Positions 52,229 to 60,715 of a stretch of DNA of 64,000 bases are shown here, in pieces. The stretch's first letter is position 1. Each line of letters starts with the position of its first letter. The position numbers were made by a program, and so were the translations under genes. The DNA comes from Burkholderiales bacterium JOSHI_001 (GTDB lineage: Bacteria > Pseudomonadota > Gammaproteobacteria > Burkholderiales > Burkholderiaceae_C): positions 1,108,921-1,172,920 of the forward strand of contig CM001438.1 of the NCBI GenBank assembly GCA_000244995.1. The letters run 5' to 3'. The notes under the pieces were generated by a model. It was not told the origin of the DNA. It did not search any database and saw only the letters and a program-made list of their open reading frames with translations.

Positions 52229-53287
52229 TCAGTGGGGGAAAGGCCAGAGCCTGAGCTTCTCCTTGCCGATGGCCCACAGCCGCGCCAGGCCATGCGGCTC
52301 CACGATCAGGAAGGTGACGATCAGCGCACCGAAAACCATGAAGGTGAGGTGCGATGCCAAGGCGGTGTCGAAGCCCAGCGCCACGGTCAGGTTGTCCAGG
52401 ATGATGGGCAGGATGACGATGAAGGCCGCGCCAAAGAAGCTGCCCATGATGGAGCCCAGGCCGCCGATGATCACCATGAACAGCAACTGGAAGCTGCGGT
52501 CGATGTTGAAAGCGGCCGGCTCCCACGAACCCAGGTAGACGAAGCCCCACAGCGCGCCGGCCACGCCGACGATGAAGGAACTGACCGCGAAGGCCGTGAG
52601 CTTGGCGTACACAGGCCGGATGCCGATGACCGAGGCGGCCACGTCCATGTCGCGCATGGCCATCCACTCGCGGCCGATGTGGCTGCGCACCAGGTTCTTG
52701 GCCACCAGCGCGAACAGCACCAGGAAGCACAGGCAGAACAGGTACTTCTGCCAGGGCGCTTCCACCGGCAGGCCCAGCACCTTCAGCCCGGCCACGCTGA
52801 CCGAGCCCGAGGACGAATCGTTGGTGAACCACTTGATGCGCAGAAAGGCCCAGTCGGTGAAGAACTGGGCCGCCAACGTGGCCACCGCCAGGTACAGGCC
52901 CTTGATGCGCAGCGACGGTATGCCGAACAGCACCCCCACCGCCGTGGCACACACCCCGCCCAGCAGGATGGCCAGCACCGGCGGCATGCCGTCCACCCGC
53001 ACCAGGAAGTTGTAGGCCGCATAGGCCCCCACGGCCATGAAGCCGCCGGTGCCCAGGCTGATCTGGCCGCAGTAACCCACCAGGATGTTCAGCCCCAGCG
53101 CCGCCAGTGACAGGATGAGGAAGGGGATCAGGATGGCGCGGAACATGTATTCCGACGCCAGGAAGGGCACGCCCAGGAAGGCGAAGGCAATCAGCGCCAG
53201 GATCAGGACGCGGTCCTGTGCGATCGGGAAGATCTGCTGGTCGGCCGGGTAGGACGTCTTGAACTGGCCGTTTTCGCGGTAGAGCAT
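52229..53287 (-). CDS. livM: LivM-type ABC transporter permease
   Basis: The 352-residue permease has about nine membrane segments. Family motifs are LNILVGYCGQISLGTGGFMAVGAY and GREWMAMRDMDVAASVIGI (the EAA-like loop that contacts the ATPases). The ATG at 53287 with AAGGAG seven bases upstream is the start; the longer frame has no support. Confidence 0.93.
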   Translation of the reverse strand: MLYRENGQFKTSYPADQQIFPIAQDRVLILALIAFAFLGVPFLASEYMFRAILIPFLILSLAALGLNILVGYCGQISLGTGGFMAVGAYAAYNFLVRVDGMPPVLAILLGGVCATAVGVLFGIPSLRIKGLYLAVATLAAQFFTDWAFLRIKWFTNDSSSGSVSVAGLKVLGLPVEAPWQKYLFCLCFLVLFALVAKNLVRSHIGREWMAMRDMDVAASVIGIRPVYAKLTAFAVSSFIVGVAGALWGFVYLGSWEPAAFNIDRSFQLLFMVIIGGLGSIMGSFFGAAFIVILPIILDNLTVALGFDTALASHLTFMVFGALIVTFLIVEPHGLARLWAIGKEKLRLWPFPH

Positions 53288-53309
53288 GTCTTCTTCTCCT
53301 TGTTGCTGC

Positions 53310-54239
53310 TCAGACGCGGTCGATGATCTTCTCGCCGAACAGCCCCTGAGGCCGCACCAGCAGGACCACCAGCACCAGCACGTAGCCGAACCAGATCTCG
53401 ATGCCGCCACCCACCAGCGGGCCTATGAACACTTCCGACAGCTTTTCACCCACGCCCAGCACCAGGCCACCGACGATGGCGCCGGGCACCGAGGTCAGGC
53501 CGCCCAGGATGACCACCGGCAGGGCCTTGAGCGCCAGCACCGACAGCGAGAACTGCACGCCCAGCTTGCTGCCCCAGATCATGCCGGCCACCAGGGCCAC
53601 GAAGCCCGCCACGCTCCAGACGATGACCCACACGCGCGACAGCGGGATGCCGATGGACTGCGCGGCCTGGTGGTCGTCGGCCACCGCGCGCAGCGCGCGC
53701 CCGGTGGTGGTGTACTGGAAGAACAGGCTCAGCACGATCACCAGCGCCGCGGCGATGAGCGCGGCCCAGAGGTCTTCCTTGTTCACCAGGATGCCGCCCT
53801 GGAAGGTGCTCTCCAGCAGGAACATCGGGTCCTTGGGCAGGCCGATGTCGATCTTGTAGATGTCGCTGCCGAACAGGGTCTGGCCGAAACCGTCCAGGAA
53901 GTAGGTGACGCCGAGGGTGGCCATCAGCAGCGTGATGCCTTCCTGGTTCACCAGCTTGCCCAGCACCAGGCGTTCAATCAGCCAGGCCACGGCCACCATC
54001 ACCAGCATGGCGGCGCCGAAGGCCAGCAGGTTGGCCACCAGCTTGCCGTCAATGCCGGTGAATTTCGGGATCCATTCGGAAAAGCGCGCCATCGCCAGCG
54101 CGGCGAACAGCACCATCGCGCCCTGCGCGAAGTTGAACACGCCGCTGGCCTTGAAGATGAGCACGAAGCCCAGGGCCACCAGCGAATACAGCATGCCCGT
54201 CATCAGGCCGCCGATCAAAGCTTCAAGAAAGAATTGCAT
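53310..54239 (-). CDS. livH: LivH-type ABC transporter permease
   Basis: The 309-residue permease has eight or so membrane helices, with LYSLVALGFVLIFKASGVFNFAQGAM at the start, GRALRAVADDHQAAQSIGIPLSRV (EAA-like loop) and PVVILGGLTSVPGAIVGGLV near the end. It lies 22 bases before livM and 10 bases after livG. Confidence 0.95.
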   Translation of the reverse strand: MQFFLEALIGGLMTGMLYSLVALGFVLIFKASGVFNFAQGAMVLFAALAMARFSEWIPKFTGIDGKLVANLLAFGAAMLVMVAVAWLIERLVLGKLVNQEGITLLMATLGVTYFLDGFGQTLFGSDIYKIDIGLPKDPMFLLESTFQGGILVNKEDLWAALIAAALVIVLSLFFQYTTTGRALRAVADDHQAAQSIGIPLSRVWVIVWSVAGFVALVAGMIWGSKLGVQFSLSVLALKALPVVILGGLTSVPGAIVGGLVLGVGEKLSEVFIGPLVGGGIEIWFGYVLVLVVLLVRPQGLFGEKIIDRV

Positions 54240-54249
54240 GGCCGGGCCT

Positions 54250-55038
54250 TCAGTGCGAGGTGCCCAGGTAGGCGTTGATCACTTCGGGGTTGGCGCGCAC
54301 CTCTTCGGGTGTGCCGTCACCGATCTTCTTGCCGTAGTCCAGCACCACCACGCGGTCGGAAATGTCCATCACCACGCCCATGTCGTGCTCGATCAGCACG
54401 ATGGTGGTGCCGAACTCGTCGTTCACGTCCAGCACGAAGCGGCACATGTCCTGTTTCTCTTCGACGTTCATGCCGGCCATGGGTTCGTCCAGCAGCAGCA
54501 CCTGTGGCTCCATGGCCAGCGCGCGGCCCAGGTCCACGCGCTTTTGCAGGCCATAGGGCAGGCGGCCCACCGGGGTCTTGCGAAAAGCCTGGATCTCCAG
54601 GAAGTCGATGATGCGTTCGACGAAGGCACGGTGCTCGCCCTCTTCGCGCCGCGCGGCGCCGAAGTGCCAGGCCTGCTGGAAGATGTTGGTCTTCATCTTC
54701 AGGTTGCGCCCCGACATGATGTTGTCGATGACGTTCATGCCCTTGAACAGGGCCAGGTTCTGGAAGGTGCGCGCCACGCCCATTTCCGCCACCTGGCGGC
54801 TGTTCATGTGGCTGAAGGTGTTGCCGCGGAAGGTGATCTGGCCTTGCTGCGGCGTGTACACGCCGTTGATGCAGTTGAGCATGCTGCTCTTGCCGGCGCC
54901 ATTGGGGCCGATGATGGCGCGGATCTCGTGCTCGCGCACGTTGAAGCTGATGTCGGTCAGCGCCTTCACGCCGCCGAAACTCAAGGAGATGTTCTTGACG
55001 TCCAGGATGACGTCGCCGATCTTGCGTTCACTCATCAT
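54250..55038 (-). CDS. livG: LivG-type ABC transporter ATPase
   Basis: The 262-residue ATPase has Walker A GPNGAGKSS, the Liv-type VARTFQNLALF loop, the signature LPYGLQKRVDLGRAL and Walker B VLLLDEPMAGMN with the D-loop. The start at 55038 overlaps the acyl-CoA synthetase stop codon (ATGA). A longer frame upstream is only overlap with that synthetase. Confidence 0.94.
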   Translation of the reverse strand: MMSERKIGDVILDVKNISLSFGGVKALTDISFNVREHEIRAIIGPNGAGKSSMLNCINGVYTPQQGQITFRGNTFSHMNSRQVAEMGVARTFQNLALFKGMNVIDNIMSGRNLKMKTNIFQQAWHFGAARREEGEHRAFVERIIDFLEIQAFRKTPVGRLPYGLQKRVDLGRALAMEPQVLLLDEPMAGMNVEEKQDMCRFVLDVNDEFGTTIVLIEHDMGVVMDISDRVVVLDYGKKIGDGTPEEVRANPEVINAYLGTSH

Positions 55039-56981
55039 GCCGCCTTCTTCACCGCGGGGAAGGTCTTCACGTCGATGATCTTCAAGGTGGCCGACACGCT
55101 GCCGCTGCGCCCGTCCTCGAACTTCACCGCGGTTTCGATGTACTGCTCGGCCAGGCCGCCGTACAGCGCGTCCACCAGCACCTTGTACTTGTCGTTGATG
55201 AAGCCGCGCTTGACCTTGCGGGTGCGGGTCATCTCGCCGTCGTCGGCGTCCAGTTCCTTGTGCAGCACCAGGAAGCGGGTCACCTGGCTGCCGGCCAGCA
55301 GGGCGTCTTCGGCCAGGTCGGCGTTCACCTTTTCCACGCACTCGCGCACCATCTCCAGAACCTGTGGCTTGGACGCCAGGTCGGTGTAGCCGGCGTAGGG
55401 CAGGTTGCGGCGCTCGGCCCAGTTGCCCACGGCCTCGAAGTCGATGTTGATGAAGGCGCACACACGCTCGCGCTGGTCGCCGAAGGCCACCGCCTCCTTC
55501 ACGAAGGGGAAGAACTTCAGCTTGTTCTCCACGTACTTGGGCGCGAACATGGCACCGTCGTTCGGGCCGCCCTTGATGCGGCCCACGTCCTTGGCGCGGT
55601 CGATGATCTTCAGGTGCCCGTGCGCGTCCAGGAAGCCGGCGTCGCCGGTGTGGTACCAGCCGTCGGCGGTGAGCACTTCCGCGGTGGCGGCGGGGTTCTT
55701 GTAGTACTCCTTCAGCAGGCCCGGGCTCTTCACCAGCAGTTCGCCGTTGTCGGCCAGCTTGATTTCCACCCCATCGATCGGCACGCCCACGGTGTCGGCG
55801 CGCGCTTCGTGGTCGGGCTGCAGGCAGACGAAGACCGCGGTTTCGGTGCTGCCATACAACTGCTTCAGGTTGATGCCGATGCTGCGGTAGAAGGTGAACA
55901 GGTCGGGGCCGATGGCTTCACCCGCGGTGTAGGCCACCCGCACGCGCGAAAACCCCAGCGAATTGCGCAGCGGGCCGTAGATGAACCAGTCGCCCAGGCG
56001 GTACTTGAGGGCGTCCATCAGGCCGATGGACTTGCCGTCCATGCGCGCCGGGCCCACGCGCTGGGCCACGTCCATGCAGGCCTTGAACAGCCAGCGCTTG
56101 ATGGCCGACGCGTCTTCCATGCGGATGGTCACGCTGGTGAGCAGGCCTTCGAAGATGCGCGGTGGGGCGAAGTAGTAGGTGGGCCCGATCTCCTTCAGGT
56201 CGATGGTGACCGTGGCGTTGGACTCGGGGCAGTTCACCACGTAGCCGCAGGCCAGCCACTGCGCGTAGCTGAAGATGTTCTGGCCGATCCAGGCCGGCGG
56301 CATGTAGGCCAGCACCTCTTCGTTTTCGGTCAGCTTGTCGAAGCTTTGGCCGGCCTTGGCCCGGTCCAGCAGCGTGAAGTGGGTGTGCACCACGCCTTTG
56401 GGGTTGCCGGTGGTGCCGCTGGTGAAGAACATGGCCGCCACGTCCTGCGGCTGCGCCTTGGCCACCTCGGCCTCGAAGAAGCCGGCGTTCTGGGCGTTGA
56501 AGGCCTTGCCGCTGTCGATCAGGTCGTCCAGCGCGGTGAGGCCGGGCTCGCTGTAGTTGCGCAGGCCCCGCGGGTCGTCGTAGACGATGGTGGCCAGCAG
56601 CGGGCATTGGGGGCGGATTTCCAGCAGCTTGTCCACCTGCTCCTGGTCTTCCACCACCGCGAAAGTGACGTCGGCGTTGGTGATGGGGAAGACGAACTCG
56701 GTGGCCACCGCGTCCTGGTACAGCGGCACGGGAACGGCGCCCAGGCTTTGCACGGCCAGCATGCAGGCGTACAGGCGGGGGCGGTTTTCACCCACCACCA
56801 CCACGTGCTGCCCGCGCTGCAATCCGGACTTGGCCATCCCGGCGGCGATGTCGCGCACCTGTGCCGCCAGCGCGGCCCAGGTGATGGCCTGCCAGATGCC
56901 ATATTCCTTCTCGCGCAACGCCGCCGCCTGGGGGCGGGCCTTGGCGTGCTCCAGCATCAGCCGGGGGAAAGTTGTCTGCAC
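55035..56981 (-). CDS. Long-chain/aromatic acyl-CoA synthetase (AMP-forming)
   Basis: The 648-residue ANL-family ligase has AAMFFTSGTTGNPKGVVHTH (P-loop-like motif), QLYGSTETAVFVCL, ADGWYHTGDAGFLDAHGHL and RAKDVGRIKGGPNDGAMFAP, where other family members have the KxxxxKxxxGxxxxP hinge. Together with the PaaK-like ligase and the ABC importer it suggests uptake and CoA activation of an organic acid. It is divergent from a Crp/Fnr regulator. Confidence 0.9.
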   Translation of the reverse strand: MQTTFPRLMLEHAKARPQAAALREKEYGIWQAITWAALAAQVRDIAAGMAKSGLQRGQHVVVVGENRPRLYACMLAVQSLGAVPVPLYQDAVATEFVFPITNADVTFAVVEDQEQVDKLLEIRPQCPLLATIVYDDPRGLRNYSEPGLTALDDLIDSGKAFNAQNAGFFEAEVAKAQPQDVAAMFFTSGTTGNPKGVVHTHFTLLDRAKAGQSFDKLTENEEVLAYMPPAWIGQNIFSYAQWLACGYVVNCPESNATVTIDLKEIGPTYYFAPPRIFEGLLTSVTIRMEDASAIKRWLFKACMDVAQRVGPARMDGKSIGLMDALKYRLGDWFIYGPLRNSLGFSRVRVAYTAGEAIGPDLFTFYRSIGINLKQLYGSTETAVFVCLQPDHEARADTVGVPIDGVEIKLADNGELLVKSPGLLKEYYKNPAATAEVLTADGWYHTGDAGFLDAHGHLKIIDRAKDVGRIKGGPNDGAMFAPKYVENKLKFFPFVKEAVAFGDQRERVCAFINIDFEAVGNWAERRNLPYAGYTDLASKPQVLEMVRECVEKVNADLAEDALLAGSQVTRFLVLHKELDADDGEMTRTRKVKRGFINDKYKVLVDALYGGLAEQYIETAVKFEDGRSGSVSATLKIIDVKTFPAVKKAA

Positions 56982-57050
56982 CTTGGTGTCTCCTTGCGGA
57001 CAGGACGGACCTGAGCCTGACCGTTACGAAGTGTCATGCTAGGCCGATGT

Positions 57051-57080
57051 TTGACGTTCTGCTGTCTGTGTGACGACAAT
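57051..57080 (+). promoter_or_regulatory. Possible sigma-70 promoter of the Crp/Fnr regulator
   Basis: TTGACG (57051-57056), 18-base spacer, GACAAT (57075-57080), 72 bases before the ATG at 57153. It lies in the divergent region shared with the acyl-CoA synthetase gene. Confidence 0.5.
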
Positions 57081-57152
57081 CCTAGGGTCAGCCCTGCCCG
57101 GACTTTCCTGGGTGCCGGGTGTCAGGGTCACGTCAATCTGAAGGAGTTCCAG

Positions 57153-57890
57153 ATGGCCAGCATGGCCTTCAACGACACCCAGCGGCCCAAGCCGCTGCTG
57201 CAGCGCGCGCGCGCGCCCACCACCACCGAACTGGCCATGGTGCCCTGGCTGGCGGTGCTGGGCCCGGCCGAGCGCGAGCGCGCCGCTGCCGCCATCCAGG
57301 TGGCCGAAGCGCGCCAGGGCGACTTCGTCTGCAAGATCGGCCGCTCGGCCAACTACTGGTTCGGGGTGCTGGACGGGCTGCTGAAGATGAGCAATGACGC
57401 CAGCGCCAGCGCGCAGATCACCTTCACCGGTGTGCCGCCAGGGGCCTGGTTCGGCGAGGGCACGCTGCTCAAGCGCGAGGCCTACCGCTACAACATCGAA
57501 CCGCTTCGCCGCAGCATCGTGGCCGGCCTGCCGCTGGACAGCTTCGAGTGGCTGCTGGAGAACAGCATCCCCTTCAACCGCTACGTGATGAACCAGATCA
57601 ATGAGCGGCTGGGGCAGTTCATCGCCGCGCGCGAAGCCGACCGCATCAGCAACCCCGACGTGCGCGTGGCGCGCGGCCTGGCCAGCCTGTTCCACCCGGT
57701 GCTGTACCCGGGCGTGGGCGAGTTGCTGCGCATCACCCAGCAGGAACTGGCCTACCTGGTGGGCCTGTCGCGCCAGCGGGTGAACGAAGCGCTGCAGGCG
57801 CTGCAGCGCGAAGCCATCATCCGCGTGGAATACGGCGGCGTGCGGGTCCTGGACCTGCGCCGGCTGCGCGAATACATGGCAGGGCCATAG
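57153..57890 (+). CDS. Crp/Fnr-family transcription regulator
   Basis: The 245-residue regulator has a cyclic-nucleotide-binding-like N-domain (GDFVCKIGRSANYWFGVLDG; GAWFGEGTLLKREAYRYNIE) and a helix-turn-helix (ITQQELAYLVGLSRQRVNEA, about 195-214). Only one cysteine is present in the sensor domain, so it is not an FNR-type iron-sulfur sensor. AAGGAG is six bases before the ATG at 57153. It probably controls the divergent ligase-transporter operon in response to an acyl-CoA or similar signal (inference). Confidence 0.88.
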   Translation: MASMAFNDTQRPKPLLQRARAPTTTELAMVPWLAVLGPAERERAAAAIQVAEARQGDFVCKIGRSANYWFGVLDGLLKMSNDASASAQITFTGVPPGAWFGEGTLLKREAYRYNIEPLRRSIVAGLPLDSFEWLLENSIPFNRYVMNQINERLGQFIAAREADRISNPDVRVARGLASLFHPVLYPGVGELLRITQQELAYLVGLSRQRVNEALQALQREAIIRVEYGGVRVLDLRRLREYMAGP

Positions 57891-57902
57891 CGCAGCGGGC
57901 GG

Positions 57903-58646
57903 TCAACGGTCCAGCACGGGCCGCATGGCCTGTGTCCAGCGTGTCAGCAGGGCTGGTTCGTGGGCCCGCATCAGCACTGCCGTTTGCTGGCCCGGGTACT
58001 CGGTGGCCATGGCCACGCCTTCCGGCGCGTCGTAGAACCGTTGCCAGTCGTCGGAGAACCACAGCGGCTTCAACCCCAAGGGTGCCAGGGCGGCATCGCA
58101 GTGGCTCAGCCGTTTTGCGCCCGGCTGGCGGCTGGACAGCACCTGCTGCGAACTGAACCCCGCCAGCCGGTGCCGGCGGAACGCCGCGTCGGCCAGGAAC
58201 TGCGCCAGGTTGCCGGCCAGGAACTGGGCATGCTGACGCACGAACTCGCCGGCCGAATTCGTTGAAGGTGGCGGCGGGAAGGCCAACACACGCGTCTGCA
58301 GGCCGTCGGGCGAGAAGACATAGACGTCGAAATACGGGTCGCCGGACACGCGGCCCAGCATCCAGAACTTTGGCGGTGGCTGGTAGCCGAATCGGTAGCG
58401 TGCCAGGACGGCCTGCACGTCGTAGTTGGCCGCTTGCAGTCCGTCCAGGACCAGGCCGTGCCCGAGGCGCTGCAGGAACTGCCGGTACAAGGCGGGCAGC
58501 GGTGCGCCACCGGCGGCAGCCTGCAAGGCGTCGATCTCCGATGCCGCAGCCCCCACCACGCGCTGCGCGAATTCAGGTTCGAACGCGCCGATGTAGCGCA
58601 GCGCTTCGTCAATCGGGGACCCACCCCCCACCGGTTCGGCCGTCAT
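57903..58646 (-). CDS. SMI1/KNR4-type protein, possible immunity protein
   Basis: The 247-residue protein has the SMI1/KNR4 pattern near the N-terminus: SEIDALQAAAGG, LPALYRQFLQRLGHG, then FGYQPPPKFWMLGRVSGDPYFDVYVFSPDG. SMI1/KNR4 proteins often are immunity proteins for contact-dependent or type VI toxins. The start codon overlaps the stop of the deaminase-like gene (ATGA), the normal order toxin then immunity. It is convergent with the Crp/Fnr gene 13 bases away. Confidence 0.75.
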   Translation of the reverse strand: MTAEPVGGGSPIDEALRYIGAFEPEFAQRVVGAAASEIDALQAAAGGAPLPALYRQFLQRLGHGLVLDGLQAANYDVQAVLARYRFGYQPPPKFWMLGRVSGDPYFDVYVFSPDGLQTRVLAFPPPPSTNSAGEFVRQHAQFLAGNLAQFLADAAFRRHRLAGFSSQQVLSSRQPGAKRLSHCDAALAPLGLKPLWFSDDWQRFYDAPEGVAMATEYPGQQTAVLMRAHEPALLTRWTQAMRPVLDR

Positions 58647-60001
58647 GTCGTGCAGGTCGCGCAGAGTTGGAAGCCGATGTTGCTCATGCAGGTGTCGCAG
58701 GACACAACCAGTTCCCCTTCCTTGTTCGTGCCGCCACCGATCCAGGCCTCGGCCATGGAGACCGGCTCCAGGCCCAGGGCGTAGGCCTGTTGCAGCATCT
58801 TGGGCGCCGAGCAGTTGCCCACCGGGTTGTTGGCGCCGGCCGTGGCCTTGCGCAACAAATCCAGCGCGGTCAGGGTCTCGCCGCCGCCGCCACGGCTTTT
58901 CATGGACCCGGCCGCCTTCAGAGGCGGCGCCCAGTGTTGGTCCACCAGCAGGTTGTCAACGGCGTCGGCGCTTGTGGCCGCGGCCTCCAGGCCTTTCAGG
59001 TCAGCCAGTGCCCGCTGCAGGTCCGGGTTGGTCGGGTCCTTGTCCAACGCGGCCTGGGCGAGCTTGCACTTGATGTCCAGGTCGCGCTGGCGGTGCCAGA
59101 CGGCGCCCGAGGCCCCATAGATCACGACCTCCCGGGTCGGGTCACGGGGATCGCGGCAGATCAGCGCCCCGATCATCTTGCCGGCGGTCACGCCAACTTC
59201 GTCAGGCGTTTCCTTCGCCTGGCGGACCGATTGGGCCAGCACCCAGTCGGCGCGTTCGGCAGCGGTCCCGCCCACGGGGTCGGGCCGGCCGGCAAGGTCG
59301 ATCAAGGTTCTGACCTTGTCGAAGACCTTTTTCTTGGCCGCGTCGTCGCGCGGAATCTGGTTGACGGTTTTGCACCGGTGGCAGGCGGCCTGGTGGGCCC
59401 GTTCGTCCAGCGCCACCTGCATGTTGTCCAGGTACTGCTCGAACTGCGCCGTGCAGGCCACCTTGGCGGACAGCGTCGTGTTCTTGAAGTCTTCCAGCGC
59501 CTGCTTCAGCCTGAACAGGTCGTTCTCGATATTGCGAATCTTCTGCTTGCTGCGGTCCGAGGCAAAGCCCTTGATCGGCGGCATGGCATCGGCCAGCGCC
59601 GCGTCGGCGTCGCGGTCCTTCTTCAGCTTGTCCAGGGCTTCGTTGCGAACCCTGATGTCATCGGCCAGGCGCGCCTGCGCCGCGGCGCGGGTGCTGAAAT
59701 CGGCCTCCAGAAATTGAAGTTCCGCGATTTGGGCGTCCAGCTTGCCAATCAAGGCCAGATTCTTTGACTTGCCCTTGGCCACCTCGTTGTCGCGGGCGTG
59801 CTGCAAGGCGACCCGCTGGCCATTGGCGTCGGCGGCGCCGCTGCAGGCGTCCACGGCGTCCTTGGCCGATTGAACCTGGACCAGGCCTTGCTCGGCCGAC
59901 TTGATGGCCTTGTTGGTCGCCGCGCGCCGCGTGGTGGCGTCGTCCGCTTCCTTGACCAAGGCGGGCGGCAGGACCATGCCCTTGAACGGTGCCACGCTCA
60001 T
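58643..60001 (-). CDS. Coiled-coil protein with deaminase-like zinc-binding tail, toxin-like
   Basis: The 452-residue protein has two helical, coiled-coil-like stretches (about 10-170: VDACSGAADANGQRVALQHA, LIGKLDAQIAELQFLEADF, DLFRLKQALEDFKNTT) and a CxxC pair at about 206-209 (ACHRCKTVNQ). The C-terminal part has GNCSAPKMLQQAYALG (Cys397) and VVSCDTCMSNIGFQLCATC (Cys435, Cys438, Cys447, Cys450). Deaminase-type toxins of the YwqJ group have a CAE...CxxC zinc site; here the glutamate is replaced (CSA), so activity is doubtful. No PAAR, VgrG or signal peptide is attached. Toxin function is inferred from architecture and the SMI1 neighbour. Confidence 0.55.
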   Translation of the reverse strand: MSVAPFKGMVLPPALVKEADDATTRRAATNKAIKSAEQGLVQVQSAKDAVDACSGAADANGQRVALQHARDNEVAKGKSKNLALIGKLDAQIAELQFLEADFSTRAAAQARLADDIRVRNEALDKLKKDRDADAALADAMPPIKGFASDRSKQKIRNIENDLFRLKQALEDFKNTTLSAKVACTAQFEQYLDNMQVALDERAHQAACHRCKTVNQIPRDDAAKKKVFDKVRTLIDLAGRPDPVGGTAAERADWVLAQSVRQAKETPDEVGVTAGKMIGALICRDPRDPTREVVIYGASGAVWHRQRDLDIKCKLAQAALDKDPTNPDLQRALADLKGLEAAATSADAVDNLLVDQHWAPPLKAAGSMKSRGGGGETLTALDLLRKATAGANNPVGNCSAPKMLQQAYALGLEPVSMAEAWIGGGTNKEGELVVSCDTCMSNIGFQLCATCTT

Positions 60002-60056
60002 TGCTGCGCCCTTTTCGACTGAACGGGGTGGTCGGCCTGGGTGAGGCCGTGTGCCA

Positions 60057-60461
60057 TCAGAGCACCGGCCCGGTGGCGAACTCCTGCCAGGCGGCCGGTT
60101 CGTAGCGTTCTTCGATGGCGGCCCACTGTTCCGCGGTGATGTCCGAAAACAGCAGGTCGGCGCGCGCCTCGGGCGCCAGGTCGGTGCGGGCCAACAGTGC
60201 GTCCACGGCCGGGTCGCTGTCGAAATTGGGGCAGAAGCGCAACATCAAGGTCACGAACTTGGCCAGCGAGGACTGCCACTGGAAGCCGTGGGACCGCGCC
60301 CGTGCCACGCCGCTCTTGATGCGCTCGCGCAGGATCGCGTCGGAATCGAACTGCACCCAGGGGGCGAGTTCCTTCCTGGCAAAGCCGACCATGGACTCGA
60401 CGAAGGCATCGTCGGCCATTTGTTGAAAGGTGTCGAACTGATCCGGTCGGAACGTGAGCAT
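60057..60461 (-). CDS. Small adaptor-like protein of the toxin-like module
   Basis: The 134-residue helical protein starts MLTFRPDQFDTFQQMADDAF and contains RIKSGVARARSHGFQWQSSL and FVTLMLRFCPNFDSDPAVDA. This pattern resembles small proteins encoded beside type VI effector and PAAR/toxin genes (from memory of that family; role unproven). It lies 55 bases before the deaminase-like gene on the same strand. The next 254 bases upstream hold no recognised feature. Confidence 0.65.
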   Translation of the reverse strand: MLTFRPDQFDTFQQMADDAFVESMVGFARKELAPWVQFDSDAILRERIKSGVARARSHGFQWQSSLAKFVTLMLRFCPNFDSDPAVDALLARTDLAPEARADLLFSDITAEQWAAIEERYEPAAWQEFATGPVL

Positions 60462-60715
60462 GGCACCCTGCAAAGACCTGCCGAAACCCCAACAGGGCAG
60501 CGGCGCGGCCCCGGTTGATGTGGCGCAAAACATCTTAGCCACTCCTGGGGCTTGCCACCACTTGTCCTTGTTCGGCAGCGAACCCAGCGGCCATTGACGC
60601 ACCCACCTCGGCGGCAGGCCCCGCCGGCATCGCCCGCCGACGGGCTTCGCCACCTTTACGTTCCTTGACTTGGGCGAGGCATGCGTTTTTCCAGTGCAGT
60701 GCACCATAGGCCCGT

